DNA of 36,271 nucleotides from Chloroflexi bacterium 54-19. GTDB taxonomy: Bacteria > Chloroflexota > Chloroflexia > Chloroheliales > Chloroheliaceae. A model generated the notes under the pieces. It ran no database searches. It worked only from the letters and a program-made list of their open reading frames with translations, and had not been told where the DNA came from. The stretch spans positions 169,098-205,368 of the forward strand of contig MKTJ01000080.1 in assembly GCA_001898225.1 (NCBI GenBank), given 5' to 3'. Shown piece by piece: positions 24,665-32,488 of the stretch (position 1 is its first letter; the number at the start of each line of letters is the position of its first letter). The translations under genes were made by a program, and so were the position numbers.

Positions 24665-24711
24665 CCAGGCCAAAACTTTTCCTTTAATTTCTAATTTATC
24701 GCCCGGCCTGG
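24665..24711 (+). promoter_or_regulatory. Hairpin abutting the LysM lipoprotein start codon
   Basis: CCAGGCC (24665-24671) pairs exactly with GGCCTGG (24705-24711), three bases before the ATG at 24715. No Shine-Dalgarno is seen, so initiation may be weak or depend on opening of this helix. Confidence 0.5.
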
Positions 24712-24714
24712 ATA

Positions 24715-25218
24715 ATGGTTGAGATATTGCGCTTCAAGTCTTTTTCTTTCCTGATTAAAACTGTCCTTTCATTAGCCGGACTGGGTTTTAGCGCCCTGTT
24801 ATTGGCGGCCTGTGGTTACCCGACCCCACCGGGCGGAGGTGGCCTCACCCCCTATGTGGTCGTGATAACGCCGACCCCGCTTCCCCAGACCGATACCGCC
24901 GCCCCGGCCTCACCCACTTTCGCACCGACCGCGACCCCGGTAGCTTCGGTGGCTATCGCGGCGACCATTCCGCCCAACACCCCCGCGCCCACTCCCAAAT
25001 ATACGCCAACCCTGCCCGTAGTGGGCGACCAGTATACGGTCCAGGCCGGGGATACTCTTTTTGGCATCTGCAAGCGGTTGGGGGTGAATTACGATGACAT
25101 TGTGGCGCTCAATAACCTGAAAGACCCGGACAATCTCCAGGTGGGCCAGGTCTTAAAGATTCCTCCTCGGACTTCCAGCGTGCTTGGCCCGACCGCCACG
25201 CCAACTCCCAACTCCTGA
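24715..25218 (+). CDS. LysM-domain lipoprotein
   Basis: This is a peptidoglycan-binding lipoprotein on the outer face of the membrane. The 167-residue protein has a signal peptide with lipobox LLAAC (lipidated Cys33). A flexible Thr/Pro-rich linker follows (about 40-105), then one LysM domain (107-151, YTVQAGDTLFGICKRLGV to LQVGQVLKIPP) and a short Thr/Pro tail. The LysM core is complete and there is no enzymatic domain. It lies behind a strong promoter and an unusual leader. The role is probably wall attachment; more cannot be said. Confidence 0.9.
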   Translation: MVEILRFKSFSFLIKTVLSLAGLGFSALLLAACGYPTPPGGGGLTPYVVVITPTPLPQTDTAAPASPTFAPTATPVASVAIAATIPPNTPAPTPKYTPTLPVVGDQYTVQAGDTLFGICKRLGVNYDDIVALNNLKDPDNLQVGQVLKIPPRTSSVLGPTATPTPNS

Positions 25219-25221
25219 CGG

Positions 25222-25250
25222 TTGACGCTGGTCGCGCCTGCGCATATAAT
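25222..25250 (+). promoter_or_regulatory. Promoter of the Nudix gene
   Basis: TTGACG (25222-25227) and TATAAT (25245-25250) are separated by 17 bases. Transcription would start near 25257, about 29 bases before the ATG; GGGAGGA (25276-25282) is the ribosome site. Confidence 0.8.
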
Positions 25251-25285
25251 CGAGTGTAAGTAAAACACTTTTACCGGGAGGATTT

Positions 25286-26074
25286 ATGGCTGAACCGGAC
25301 CTGAAAACCACCCAGAATAGCTCCCCACCCCAGCCGGGCCAGTTACAACCCGCCGACCTGGCCTACCTGGCAACCTACCAGGCCAGCGATTACGAACGCC
25401 CCTCCGTCACGGTGGATATTGTCATTTTGACCGTGTTTGAGCAGGATTTGAAGGTCTTGCTCATCCGGCGTAAAATGCCACCCTACCAGGGCTTATGGGC
25501 GGTGCCGGGCGGCTTCGTGGGAATCAGAGAAAGCCTGGATGAAGCAGCTCGCCGCGAGTTGCGCGAAGAAACCGGCGTGGAAGATGTCTACCTTGAACAG
25601 CTTTACACCTTTGGCAACCCCGACCGCGACCCCCGCACCAGGGTCATAACGGTAGCCTATTTTGCTCTGCTGGAAGCCGGGAAAGTCAAAACGCTGCGGG
25701 CCGGGACGGACGCGGGCGAAGTAACGTGGTGGTCCATGTATAAACTGCCCGAACTGGCTTTCGACCACCGCCAGATTCTCGATTACACCCTGCAAAGGCT
25801 GCGCGGCAAACTGGGCTATTCCAACATCGCCTACCAACTACTGCCCGAAAAATTTACCCTGACCGAACTGCAACGGGTCTACGAGGTTATCCTGGGCGAG
25901 AAACTCGATAAGCGTAACTTTCGCAAGAGCCTATCCATCCGCGACCTCAACCAGCCCAGCGACAACAAAAAGACTTACATGCTGGAAGAACTGCCCGAAA
26001 CCCGGCCCGGCGGCAATTACGGCCCGACCAAGCTTTTCCGGTTCATTGACCGGGTCGAGAAAATTATCAGTTAA
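25286..26074 (+). CDS. Nudix hydrolase with C-terminal winged helix (NrtR-like)
   Basis: The 262-residue protein has a disordered N-terminus, a Nudix domain (about 37-170) and a C-terminal winged helix (about 180-260: LLPEKFTLTELQRVYEVILG, LDKRNFRKSL). This is the build of NrtR, the ADP-ribose-responsive regulator of NAD biosynthesis, and of related ADP-ribose pyrophosphatases. The Nudix box at 76-98 (from G76 to V98, with E82, R90, E91, E94, E95 and G97) is complete, whereas many NrtR repressors have lost it, so this one could hydrolyse its ligand. No NAD-synthesis gene lies next to it. Function as enzyme, regulator or both remains open. Confidence 0.87.
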   Translation: MAEPDLKTTQNSSPPQPGQLQPADLAYLATYQASDYERPSVTVDIVILTVFEQDLKVLLIRRKMPPYQGLWAVPGGFVGIRESLDEAARRELREETGVEDVYLEQLYTFGNPDRDPRTRVITVAYFALLEAGKVKTLRAGTDAGEVTWWSMYKLPELAFDHRQILDYTLQRLRGKLGYSNIAYQLLPEKFTLTELQRVYEVILGEKLDKRNFRKSLSIRDLNQPSDNKKTYMLEELPETRPGGNYGPTKLFRFIDRVEKIIS

Positions 26075-26105
26075 CCGGGGTATCTAATTTTAAGCGGAAC
26101 GGACC

Positions 26106-26137
26106 TTGCTAATTTCTCCCCGAACTCTTTATATAAA
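26106..26137 (+). promoter_or_regulatory. Possible promoter of the three-gene unit ending in the Ldh2-type gene
   Basis: TTGCTA (26106-26111) is followed after 18 bases by TATATA (26130-26135), which overlaps TATAAA (26132-26137). It lies about 45 bases before the first gene. Moderate consensus only. Confidence 0.4.
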
Positions 26138-26179
26138 CTCTTGTAGAAACGAGTATTAAACGTAGAAAGAGGTGTGAAA

Positions 26180-26629
26180 ATGGACGAAACAATCCGGGTG
26201 AACACGGCAGACGATATTTCTCCCATCCCTGAAAAAAGCACCCCTATTGATACAACCAACCTTCTTGAAGGCGCGACACCGGGCGGCGATGAGCTACCCC
26301 TCGAAGACGTGAGCCGCTCCGAAAATTCGACTGACCCGGACGTGGCGAACCTTGTCGGGCAGATTGGACGGTTGAGTTTTAACCTGATGGCCTTACCGCT
26401 AAACCTTCTGCCGAGCCAGTCCCGTTATCACGCCAAGAACTCGCTGCGGGAAGGCTTTATGGCTTTCAAATCGCTGGTGGATGAGGTCGCTACCGGCATT
26501 GATGAAAGTATCGCCCGGACTCAGCGAGCCACCAACCCGGCCAAAATTAAAGTTGAGGAAAAGTCCGCCGCCCCCGAAAAGATTCAAGTCAATGACGAAG
26601 ACGACATCGTCGGCAAAGGGGCGGTCTAA
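26180..26629 (+). CDS. Hypothetical acidic protein with short hydrophobic core
   Basis: I do not recognise this family. The 149-residue protein has an acidic, Ser/Thr/Pro-rich N-terminal third. Next is a short hydrophobic patch (LSFNLMALPLNLLPSQS, about 65-81), an amphipathic helix (REGFMAFKSLVDEVATGIDE) and an acidic tail. This suggests a membrane-associated or partner-binding protein. ATG 26180 is chosen because AGAGG lies 7 bases upstream; a GTG two codons earlier is too close to it. The next unknown gene starts 30 bases downstream, so they probably form one operon. Confidence 0.7.
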   Translation: MDETIRVNTADDISPIPEKSTPIDTTNLLEGATPGGDELPLEDVSRSENSTDPDVANLVGQIGRLSFNLMALPLNLLPSQSRYHAKNSLREGFMAFKSLVDEVATGIDESIARTQRATNPAKIKVEEKSAAPEKIQVNDEDDIVGKGAV

Positions 26630-26659
26630 AACCCTAACGGGCTAGAAAGGGCGGCATTT

Positions 26660-26983
26660 ATGCGTGACAAGACTGCCCAGGTAATCTTATCCGAGCCTGA
26701 CCAAAAACTATTGAGCCAGTTTGAAAACGCGGTGGAATTTGCCATCGAAACCAATAAAAAAGGTTTGCAGGCCGGGCAGACCCTTTATATCGACTCCGAA
26801 TTGAAACTCTCCCGCCAGGTCGCCGGTATTTTGCGGTCGAACTTGCGAAAAGCGGGCTGGAAGCATGTGCGCCTCTACGAAGACGAAAACGGCAAGACGG
26901 TCATTGAACTGGCCCGCTCGACTTTTGGCAATCTTTTCAAATTTATTTTTCATGTCCTTTCGGGACGAGCGGCGCGGTCTTAA
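26660..26983 (+). CDS. Hypothetical small basic protein
   Basis: I do not recognise this family. The 107-residue protein has a mixed alpha/beta core (QTLYIDSELKLSRQVAGILR, then KAGWKHVRLYEDENGKTVIE). The last 20 residues are amphipathic with F, L, I and several R/K (NLFKFIFHVLSGRAARS), perhaps a membrane-binding helix. It lies 30 bp after the acidic hypothetical gene and 28 bp before the Ldh2-type gene. Opposite charge and co-location with the preceding acidic protein would fit a complex, which is inference. Confidence 0.7.
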   Translation: MRDKTAQVILSEPDQKLLSQFENAVEFAIETNKKGLQAGQTLYIDSELKLSRQVAGILRSNLRKAGWKHVRLYEDENGKTVIELARSTFGNLFKFIFHVLSGRAARS

Positions 26984-27011
26984 CGATTTCCCAGGAGAAT
27001 TCTTTTAAATT

Positions 27012-28022
27012 ATGAAACGACTTACTATCGCAGAAGCCACCGAACTTGCCATCGCCAAAATGCGGCGGCACGGGGTAGACCAGGCCGAGGCCGAAATCGC
27101 GGCCCCGATTTACCTGGAAGGGGAGTTAGCCCAACGGCCCTCCCACGGGCTGCGCCATTTACGCAACAACCTCGAACAGTTCCGCCTGGGGGCCGACCGC
27201 CGCACTCCGCTCCAAATCTTGAACGAGACACCGGTCTCGGCCCTGGTCGATGGCGGGTTCCATCACGCCTACTTCGTGAACCATACGGCCATGGAACTGG
27301 TCATCAAAAAGGCCGGGATTAGCGGGCTGGCTATGGTGGCGGTCCGCAAGTCGGGCGGAAGCGGAATACTCTCCTACTATACCCGTACGATTGCCGAGGC
27401 CGGGTTTATCGGCCTGGTGCTGGCGAACGCCCCGGCAACGGTCGTCCCGACCGGCGGGCTCGAACCGTTAATAAGCACGAACCCGATTTCGGTCGGGATA
27501 CCCCGGCGCAAGGGTGGGCCTATCCTGCTGGATATGGCGACCTCGGCGGGGACTTTTAACCAGATTTTACAGGCCCAGGTCAGCGGCAAACCCCTGGCCG
27601 AAGGGGTGGCCCTGGGGCCGGACGGCCAGATTACGACCGACCCGCACGCCGCCCTCAACGAACACGGGCGGCCTCGCCTGTTGCCACTGGCCGGGTACAA
27701 AGGTTTCGGCCTGGGCCTGGTTATCGAACTCCTGACGGCTGCCGGGAGCGGCGGCTCGTTAGGCCGCCAGGAAGGTTATGTCCACAGCCCCGACTTTTTC
27801 CACGCCCTTTTTATCGCCTACCGCCCCGACCTCTTTGTCAGCCTGGACGAATTTAACGACCGGGTGGACCAGTTCGTAAGCGACCTTTACACGATCCCGG
27901 CGGTGCCGGGGTCGGGTGGCCCCCGCCTCCCCGGCGACGAAACCAACCGCAAACGGGCCGAAACGCTGGAGCGGGGCTATATTGACCTCGAAGACGCTAC
28001 CTACGAATTTTTGCTGAACTGA
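27012..28022 (+). CDS. Ldh2-family NAD(P)-dependent oxidoreductase (malate/L-lactate dehydrogenase type)
   Basis: This family reduces 2-oxoacids or related imino acids with NAD(P)H and is unrelated to the Rossmann-type dehydrogenases. The 336-residue protein has the catalytic segment QRPSHGLRHL and the nucleotide-binding stretch VAVRKSGGSGILSYY. TNPISVGIPRRKGGPILLDMATSA and the conserved AGYKGFGLGLVIELL follow. Members include malate, L-lactate, sulfolactate and ureidoglycolate dehydrogenases and piperideine-carboxylate reductases, so the substrate is open. ATG 27012 is the first possible start, as an in-frame TAA lies just upstream; AGGAG is a rather distant 14 bases away. The gene is convergent with the GH13 gene, with 20 bp between stops. 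Confidence 0.87.
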   Translation: MKRLTIAEATELAIAKMRRHGVDQAEAEIAAPIYLEGELAQRPSHGLRHLRNNLEQFRLGADRRTPLQILNETPVSALVDGGFHHAYFVNHTAMELVIKKAGISGLAMVAVRKSGGSGILSYYTRTIAEAGFIGLVLANAPATVVPTGGLEPLISTNPISVGIPRRKGGPILLDMATSAGTFNQILQAQVSGKPLAEGVALGPDGQITTDPHAALNEHGRPRLLPLAGYKGFGLGLVIELLTAAGSGGSLGRQEGYVHSPDFFHALFIAYRPDLFVSLDEFNDRVDQFVSDLYTIPAVPGSGGPRLPGDETNRKRAETLERGYIDLEDATYEFLLN

Positions 28023-28042
28023 GTTAACTTACTCCTGCCGGG

Positions 28043-29824
28043 TCAGGCGGTCTTTCGCAACCAGACCGACCCTTTAGCGGGCAGAGTTAGCTTGAGAAGG
28101 CCGTCCTCGACCACAAAGGGAGTATCGCCCAAAAGGGGCAGCCATTCGCCCGCCGCTTCCCCGTCAAGCGGGATAGCCAGTTCGGCAGGAGTGTCGCCGT
28201 TGTTAAAGACCGCCAGGGCCCGGTCGTCCTCGAAACGGCGCAGAATGGCATAAGCGGTGGCGTCGGCGTAAACGGTTGAAACGTCCCCGTATTTTAAGGC
28301 CGGGCTGGTATGGCGGGTGTTAATAGCGGTGCGGTAGTAGCCGAGCAAATCCTGTTTCTGGTCGAGTTTATCCCAGGGGAAAGGTCGGCGGCTATCCTCG
28401 GCGAACTTGCCCTCTATACCAACCTCGTCGCCATAATAAATCATCGGGACGCCCGGATAGGCCAGCATAAAGCTAACCGCCAGCTTGACCTGGTCGGCCT
28501 GGCCTTCCAACTTGGTCATCAGGCGAATGGTGTCGTGCGAGCCGAGCAGGTTTAGCTGGGCCATAAACTGGTCGGGTGGAGTATCCCGGCGCAGGGTTTC
28601 CAGGCGGTCGTCCAGTTCGAGCGAACTCAGTTTGCCGCCCGCCCAGCCGCCGACCGAATAGGCAAAACGGTAATTCATGGTCGCGTCGAAGCTGTCGCCA
28701 AGCAGGCGGTGGGTCGCGTCACCCCAATCCTCGGCGATAAGATAGGCTTCCGGGAAAGAACGGCGCACCGCCACCCGGAAACGCCGCCACCATTCATCGG
28801 TAATCCAGGGCGTCACATCGGTCCGCCAGCCACCCGTACCATAACCGAGCCAGTGTTGGGCCACACCCCCCTTGCCAAAGAAAAATTCCTCTACTTCGGG
28901 ACATTCGACAAACTCCGGCATATCTGTCACTTCGAGCCAGCCCTCCCACGAGTCGGGCCACTCTTTGAAGGTGAACCAGCGATAGTAGGGCGAGAGTTTA
29001 TCGGCGCGGGCAGCCTTGAAATAGACACTATCCTGGGAACAGTGGTTAAAGACCCCATCGAGCAGCACCCGGATACCCCTGGCCCCGGCCTTTTCAATCA
29101 ACTCGCGCAGGTCGGCCTCGGTACCCAGGCGCGGGTCAATTTTGAAATAGTTCATGGCGTCATAGCGGTGGTTCGTGGGCGACTCAAAGACGGGCGTAAA
29201 ATAGATTGTGGTTATGCCAAGCTCTTTGATATAGTCCAGCCGCTCGATTACGCCCCGGAAATCCCCACCGTAGAAGTCGCGGCCTTTCGGGGGGGTTTCC
29301 GGCACCTCGTCCTCCCAGGTCTTTAGCAACACGGGATACTGGTAAGTCGTTTGCGCTCCCCTGGTAAGACTGGTTGGGTCGCCTTTGGCGAAACGGTCCG
29401 GGAAAATCTGGTAGGCGACCTGCCCGGCAACCCATTTGGGCGGTTGGCCGTGCGGGTTATAGACAGCGATACGAAAATCCTGGTCGGTCCAGACCCCGAA
29501 CCAGGGCTCCGTAACCCCTTCAAGCTGGCGGCGTTCCCGGATAGTCGTGCCATCGGCCAGGATGAAGTGATAGCTGAGCAAGGTCGGCTCCTGGGGCAGT
29601 AAAACCGTGGTTTGCCACAAATTCTCCCCGGCGAGAGCCAGGGCGACCTGCCAGGGGTTCTCCCGGCGAATATCCTTGAAGACGGCTTCGGGGAAAGCAT
29701 CGGCGGGCGCTTCCAGTTCGAGCCGGACCGGCGTCGAAACCGGCGAAGCGGCGGGCACAACGTGCGGTAATTTTCCCTGGCGTAAATTCCGGGCTATCAG
29801 CCGGTTGATTTCTCGTTCAGGCAT
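28043..29824 (-). CDS. GH13 alpha-glucanase, neopullulanase/cyclomaltodextrinase-like
   Basis: This enzyme hydrolyses alpha-1,4 (and often alpha-1,6) glucans, probably maltodextrins, in the cytoplasm as no signal peptide is present. The 593-residue protein begins with a beta domain like CBM34 (about 25-125). The (beta/alpha)8 domain follows with QIFPDRFAKGD, LDGVFNHC, GWRTDVTPW (nucleophile D336), LIAEDWGD (acid E365) and LLGSHDTIR (stabiliser D431; the SHD form is typical of this subfamily). A C-terminal beta domain ends it. AAGG lies close before ATG 29824. Most likely GH13_20 by motif pattern. Confidence 0.9.
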   Translation of the reverse strand: MPEREINRLIARNLRQGKLPHVVPAASPVSTPVRLELEAPADAFPEAVFKDIRRENPWQVALALAGENLWQTTVLLPQEPTLLSYHFILADGTTIRERRQLEGVTEPWFGVWTDQDFRIAVYNPHGQPPKWVAGQVAYQIFPDRFAKGDPTSLTRGAQTTYQYPVLLKTWEDEVPETPPKGRDFYGGDFRGVIERLDYIKELGITTIYFTPVFESPTNHRYDAMNYFKIDPRLGTEADLRELIEKAGARGIRVLLDGVFNHCSQDSVYFKAARADKLSPYYRWFTFKEWPDSWEGWLEVTDMPEFVECPEVEEFFFGKGGVAQHWLGYGTGGWRTDVTPWITDEWWRRFRVAVRRSFPEAYLIAEDWGDATHRLLGDSFDATMNYRFAYSVGGWAGGKLSSLELDDRLETLRRDTPPDQFMAQLNLLGSHDTIRLMTKLEGQADQVKLAVSFMLAYPGVPMIYYGDEVGIEGKFAEDSRRPFPWDKLDQKQDLLGYYRTAINTRHTSPALKYGDVSTVYADATAYAILRRFEDDRALAVFNNGDTPAELAIPLDGEAAGEWLPLLGDTPFVVEDGLLKLTLPAKGSVWLRKTA

Positions 29825-30149
29825 GGCTAACCTTCTTACAAATTTTAAGAACTCAAAATTTTCAAACCACTTTGGAACAGGGGTGTAGGGCTGCTACAAA
29901 TAATAAACTGTGGGAAGCCCGGCCCACAGTGTAGTCTTTGCCCAACCGCTCGTCAAGACGGCACTGGCGGCTCTAGGTCTAACGGACTAGACCACATCGT
30001 ACGCAGGGCCTAACATCAATCGCATCGTTTAGCCGTGTTTAGTTTTATATAAAGGCGTTAATATGATAATGCACACGATACCATAAGAACGAATGGAATT
30101 ATCCCAAATTCAAATTAGAATCACCATAATAACAATCAGGATTTTCAAG
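29825..30149. other. Intergenic region with small hairpins
   Basis: ACTGTGGG (29907-29914) pairs perfectly with CCCACAGT (29923-29930); TGTAG-ggctg-CTACA lies just before it (29884-29898). GGTCTA (29976-29981) pairs with TAGACC (29988-29993). A TATGAT at 30062-30067 has no good -35. No T-runs follow the hairpins. I see no gene, tRNA or known riboswitch here. Confidence 0.4.
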
Positions 30150-30338
30150 ATGTACAACAAACTTGCCAGATTTAATGGGCCGCGCTGCGCCTGTTGTGGG
30201 GTGAACTACCAGCCCCGAATGTTGCGGGACGGTACCATGTCGCAGACCTGCGGGCAAACCGCCTGCGTAAGCCGCTGGAGCCGGAAAAAAGGACCGGCAA
30301 ACACCGGCTTGAGAGGTTTCAATGCCAGAGCCATCTAA
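30150..30338 (+). CDS. Small cysteine-rich (zinc-ribbon-like) protein
   Basis: The 62-residue basic protein has two cysteine pairs (CACC near residue 13 and CGQTAC near 36), spaced like a small zinc finger, and many R/K. I do not recognise the family. It could start at ATG 30150; an in-frame ATG at 30093 would add a hydrophobic stretch of 19 residues that looks unlike a real N-terminus. Neither has a strong ribosome site. Its 3' end overlaps the ASCH gene by 17 bp, which supports it being translated. Confidence 0.6.
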   Translation: MYNKLARFNGPRCACCGVNYQPRMLRDGTMSQTCGQTACVSRWSRKKGPANTGLRGFNARAI

Positions 30339-30804
30339 GGAATACCAGCAGTTCTGGCAGAATTTTCTAGGAACCCAACCCGACCCGGAATTCGTCAACG
30401 AGAGATTTTACGAAAGTTTCCATTTCAGCAGCACCCAGGAACTGGCAAACGAACTGGCCGGGCTAGTGCTTGACGGTACCAAGACGGCCACCTCGGCCCT
30501 TATCTGGGAAAACGAAGCGGAAAATAAACCGCTGGTCCTGCCGGGCCTTTACAGCATAGTTACCGACTGGGAGGGTCACCCGGTCTGCGTCATCGAAACT
30601 ACCGAGGTCAGAATTAAACCTTTCAAAGATATTGATGCCGAGTTTGCCTACGATTACGGCGAAGAAGCCCGGACCCTGGAATGGTGGAAAGAAGCCATGT
30701 GGGAGTCGTACAGTCAGGTTTGCGCCGAGCTGAACAAGACCCCCTCGCCGGATATGCTGCTAATCTGCGAACGCTTCAAGGTAGTCTATCCCGAACGGAA
30801 TTAG
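30322..30804 (+). CDS. ASCH-domain protein
   Basis: ASCH domains (PUA-like fold) bind RNA or nucleosides; some, like YqfB, deacetylate N4-acetylcytidine. The 160-residue protein has the family's LDGTKTATSALIWE segment (GTK-T-A motif, about 50-63), then LPGLYSIVTDWEGHPVCVIETTEV. The C-terminal part is EFAYDYGEEARTLEWWKEAMWESY. The longer form with EWW matches the YhfF-like branch. AGAGG lies five bases before ATG 30322. It overlaps the cysteine-rich gene. A strong terminator lies 75 bp downstream. Confidence 0.85.
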   Translation: MPEPSKEYQQFWQNFLGTQPDPEFVNERFYESFHFSSTQELANELAGLVLDGTKTATSALIWENEAENKPLVLPGLYSIVTDWEGHPVCVIETTEVRIKPFKDIDAEFAYDYGEEARTLEWWKEAMWESYSQVCAELNKTPSPDMLLICERFKVVYPERN

Positions 30805-30878
30805 ACAGGGTCAACTTTACAATGTAGCCCTTTATGGAACAGGTACCATCCATCTTACTCTAACTTTTATAGGCACAG

Positions 30879-30912
30879 AAAATGAGCCGACTACTAGCGG
30901 CTCATTTTTCTT
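30879..30912. terminator. Strong bidirectional terminator
   Basis: AAAATGAGCCG (30879-30889) pairs perfectly with CGGCTCATTTT (30898-30908) around an 8-base loop, with T-runs on both strands. It ends the ASCH unit on the + strand and the RibD/DHFR-like unit on the - strand. Confidence 0.88.
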
Positions 30913-30956
30913 TTATATTTTTTTACTTGCTTAATCCGCAATTCAATACCCCTGGA

Positions 30957-31511
30957 TTACTTCAATACTCGAAACCTGATTTCAGTACCCCCACCTGGCA
31001 AGTCAAATACTTTGACTTTTTCGAGTTTAATCTCGGCCTTTTCCAGGTTCTCAAACAACCGCAATCCACCGCCCAGTAATACCGGCATAATGTCGATTTG
31101 GAGTTCATCAATCAACCCATTTTTTAGACATTGCTGGATTGTATTTGCACCGCCGACGACCGTCACATCTTTGTCACCTGCTGCTACCTTTGCCTGGCGG
31201 ATCAGACTTTCAACGCCATCGGTGACAAAATGAAACGATAATTTATCATTCTCCCCCCTGGCGACAACGGTTGGGACACTATGCGTCAAAATAAAGAGCG
31301 GCACCTGAAATTCATAATCTGTAAAGTCTCCCTGGCACATTTCATAGCTGGTTCTTCCCATAACTACCGACCCGGTGGTAGCAAAAGTTTCTTGCATAAG
31401 ATCGGTTTTCAATAACTCATCGAAAGCAGGGTAAAGAACCGCGAAATTACCGTCCTGGCCCTTCACAAACCCATCAAGTGACATTGTCATTCCGGCGACT
31501 ATTTTTCCCAT
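30957..31511 (-). CDS. RibD C-terminal / dihydrofolate reductase-like protein
   Basis: The 184-residue protein has the DHFR-fold reductase pattern of the RibD_C family: KIVAGMTMSLDGFV at the start and GSVVMGRTSYEM for NADPH binding. VTVVGGANTIQQCLKNGLID and ELQIDIMPVLLGGGLRLF follow. Stand-alone members are mostly of unknown substrate; a flavin or pterin reductase role is only suggested. GGAGGGA precedes ATG 31511. The gene is more AT-rich than most of the window, like the AraC gene 120 bp upstream on the same strand, so the pair was probably acquired together. Confidence 0.88.
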   Translation of the reverse strand: MGKIVAGMTMSLDGFVKGQDGNFAVLYPAFDELLKTDLMQETFATTGSVVMGRTSYEMCQGDFTDYEFQVPLFILTHSVPTVVARGENDKLSFHFVTDGVESLIRQAKVAAGDKDVTVVGGANTIQQCLKNGLIDELQIDIMPVLLGGGLRLFENLEKAEIKLEKVKVFDLPGGGTEIRFRVLK

Positions 31512-31631
31512 AATCTTATCCCTCCTGTTTATTGTGATTCACCTCAAAAAAGGCAACCTGTCATTGAATTACCGGTATATCGTAATACAGCAAGGGTGAG
31601 GAGTCTTGAATAATAACGCAATTTACTCTGA

Positions 31632-32315
31632 TTAGAATAAAGCTATTATAGGGGTAGTCAGAATTTCGGCAGGTGTAAGCCCAATGAAATGTTTTAGTGA
31701 CCTGGTCAGATGGGCCTGGTCACTATAGCCCGCCTTGTAGGTAGCATCCAGGATCGATACCCCTTGTTTTAGAAGGGTAGCCGCATAACGGGCGCGTTCG
31801 ATTTGCCGGATAGTTCTCTGAGACAACCCGGTCGAAAGCAGGTAACGATATTGAACGGAGCGTAACGACATTTTTGGCGGAAATCCTTGCTGGATTGCAC
31901 TCACGGTCAGATCATTTGTTATTAGGCCTTCGCGCACAAGCCGGTCTACAAAAGTATCCGCATTTTCATAGTCCGGGAATTGCCATGCCGAATTACCCAA
32001 CCAGAAAGCGTGTTCTGTGGTTTGAGGTAAATGTTTGTACCAATTTACTATTGAGGTGGGTGGTATATTGGGCATGAATGTTCCCAGCTTAAAATCAATG
32101 CCAACCCATTCTATTTCTGGTGGGAAATCCATACCGGTTGCGCCCGTTGCAGGGCCATGTATACTGAGCGCAAAGCGCCCATTAAATTTCGATACGACCA
32201 TTGACCAGCAAACGGCAGAGATTGAGGTAAACGAGCCAGCGCGCTCACTATGACTGCGCCAGACCCGTTCAACCAGGGGCGAGTCTGAGGACCTTATGTC
32301 AAAGTCAGGAAACAT
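31632..32315 (-). CDS. AraC-family transcriptional regulator
   Basis: The 227-residue protein has an N-terminal ligand domain (about 1-130, with WVGIDFKLGTFMP) and a C-terminal AraC HTH pair. The signature region is SILDATYKAGYSDQAHLTRS, followed by LKHFIGLTPAEI. The start is taken at ATG 32315, preceded by GGGATAGGA; an in-frame ATG at 32387 has no ribosome site. It is encoded upstream of the RibD/DHFR-like gene on the same strand and likely regulates it; ATTAC-N9-GTAAT (31568-31586) in between is a candidate site. Base composition is AT-richer than the neighbourhood. Confidence 0.85.
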   Translation of the reverse strand: MFPDFDIRSSDSPLVERVWRSHSERAGSFTSISAVCWSMVVSKFNGRFALSIHGPATGATGMDFPPEIEWVGIDFKLGTFMPNIPPTSIVNWYKHLPQTTEHAFWLGNSAWQFPDYENADTFVDRLVREGLITNDLTVSAIQQGFPPKMSLRSVQYRYLLSTGLSQRTIRQIERARYAATLLKQGVSILDATYKAGYSDQAHLTRSLKHFIGLTPAEILTTPIIALF

Positions 32316-32459
32316 CAATCCTATCCCTTCTTTCTCTTTCTCGTTTGAGGTTGTGTTGCCTGAAAGTTCAGGCAGGTAGAATAACAAAAAATGCTTTTTA
32401 ATTCTATCTACAAAAAGGTAGGTTTTGGCTCTTACATATATTCAACCAACCAGAAAAAT

Positions 32460-32488
32460 TTTCCAATTATCTGGTGAGTCGGTATAAT
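32460..32488 (+). promoter_or_regulatory. Promoter of the methyltransferase gene
   Basis: TTTCCA (32460-32465) and TATAAT (32483-32488) are 17 bases apart, which puts the transcript start about 12 bases before ATG 32507. This argues against the upstream in-frame GTG (32474) as start. Confidence 0.5.

Noticed and set aside
30882..31079. Short plus-strand frame starting at 30882
   Set aside because: It starts inside a strong terminator hairpin and runs antisense through the RibD/DHFR-like gene.
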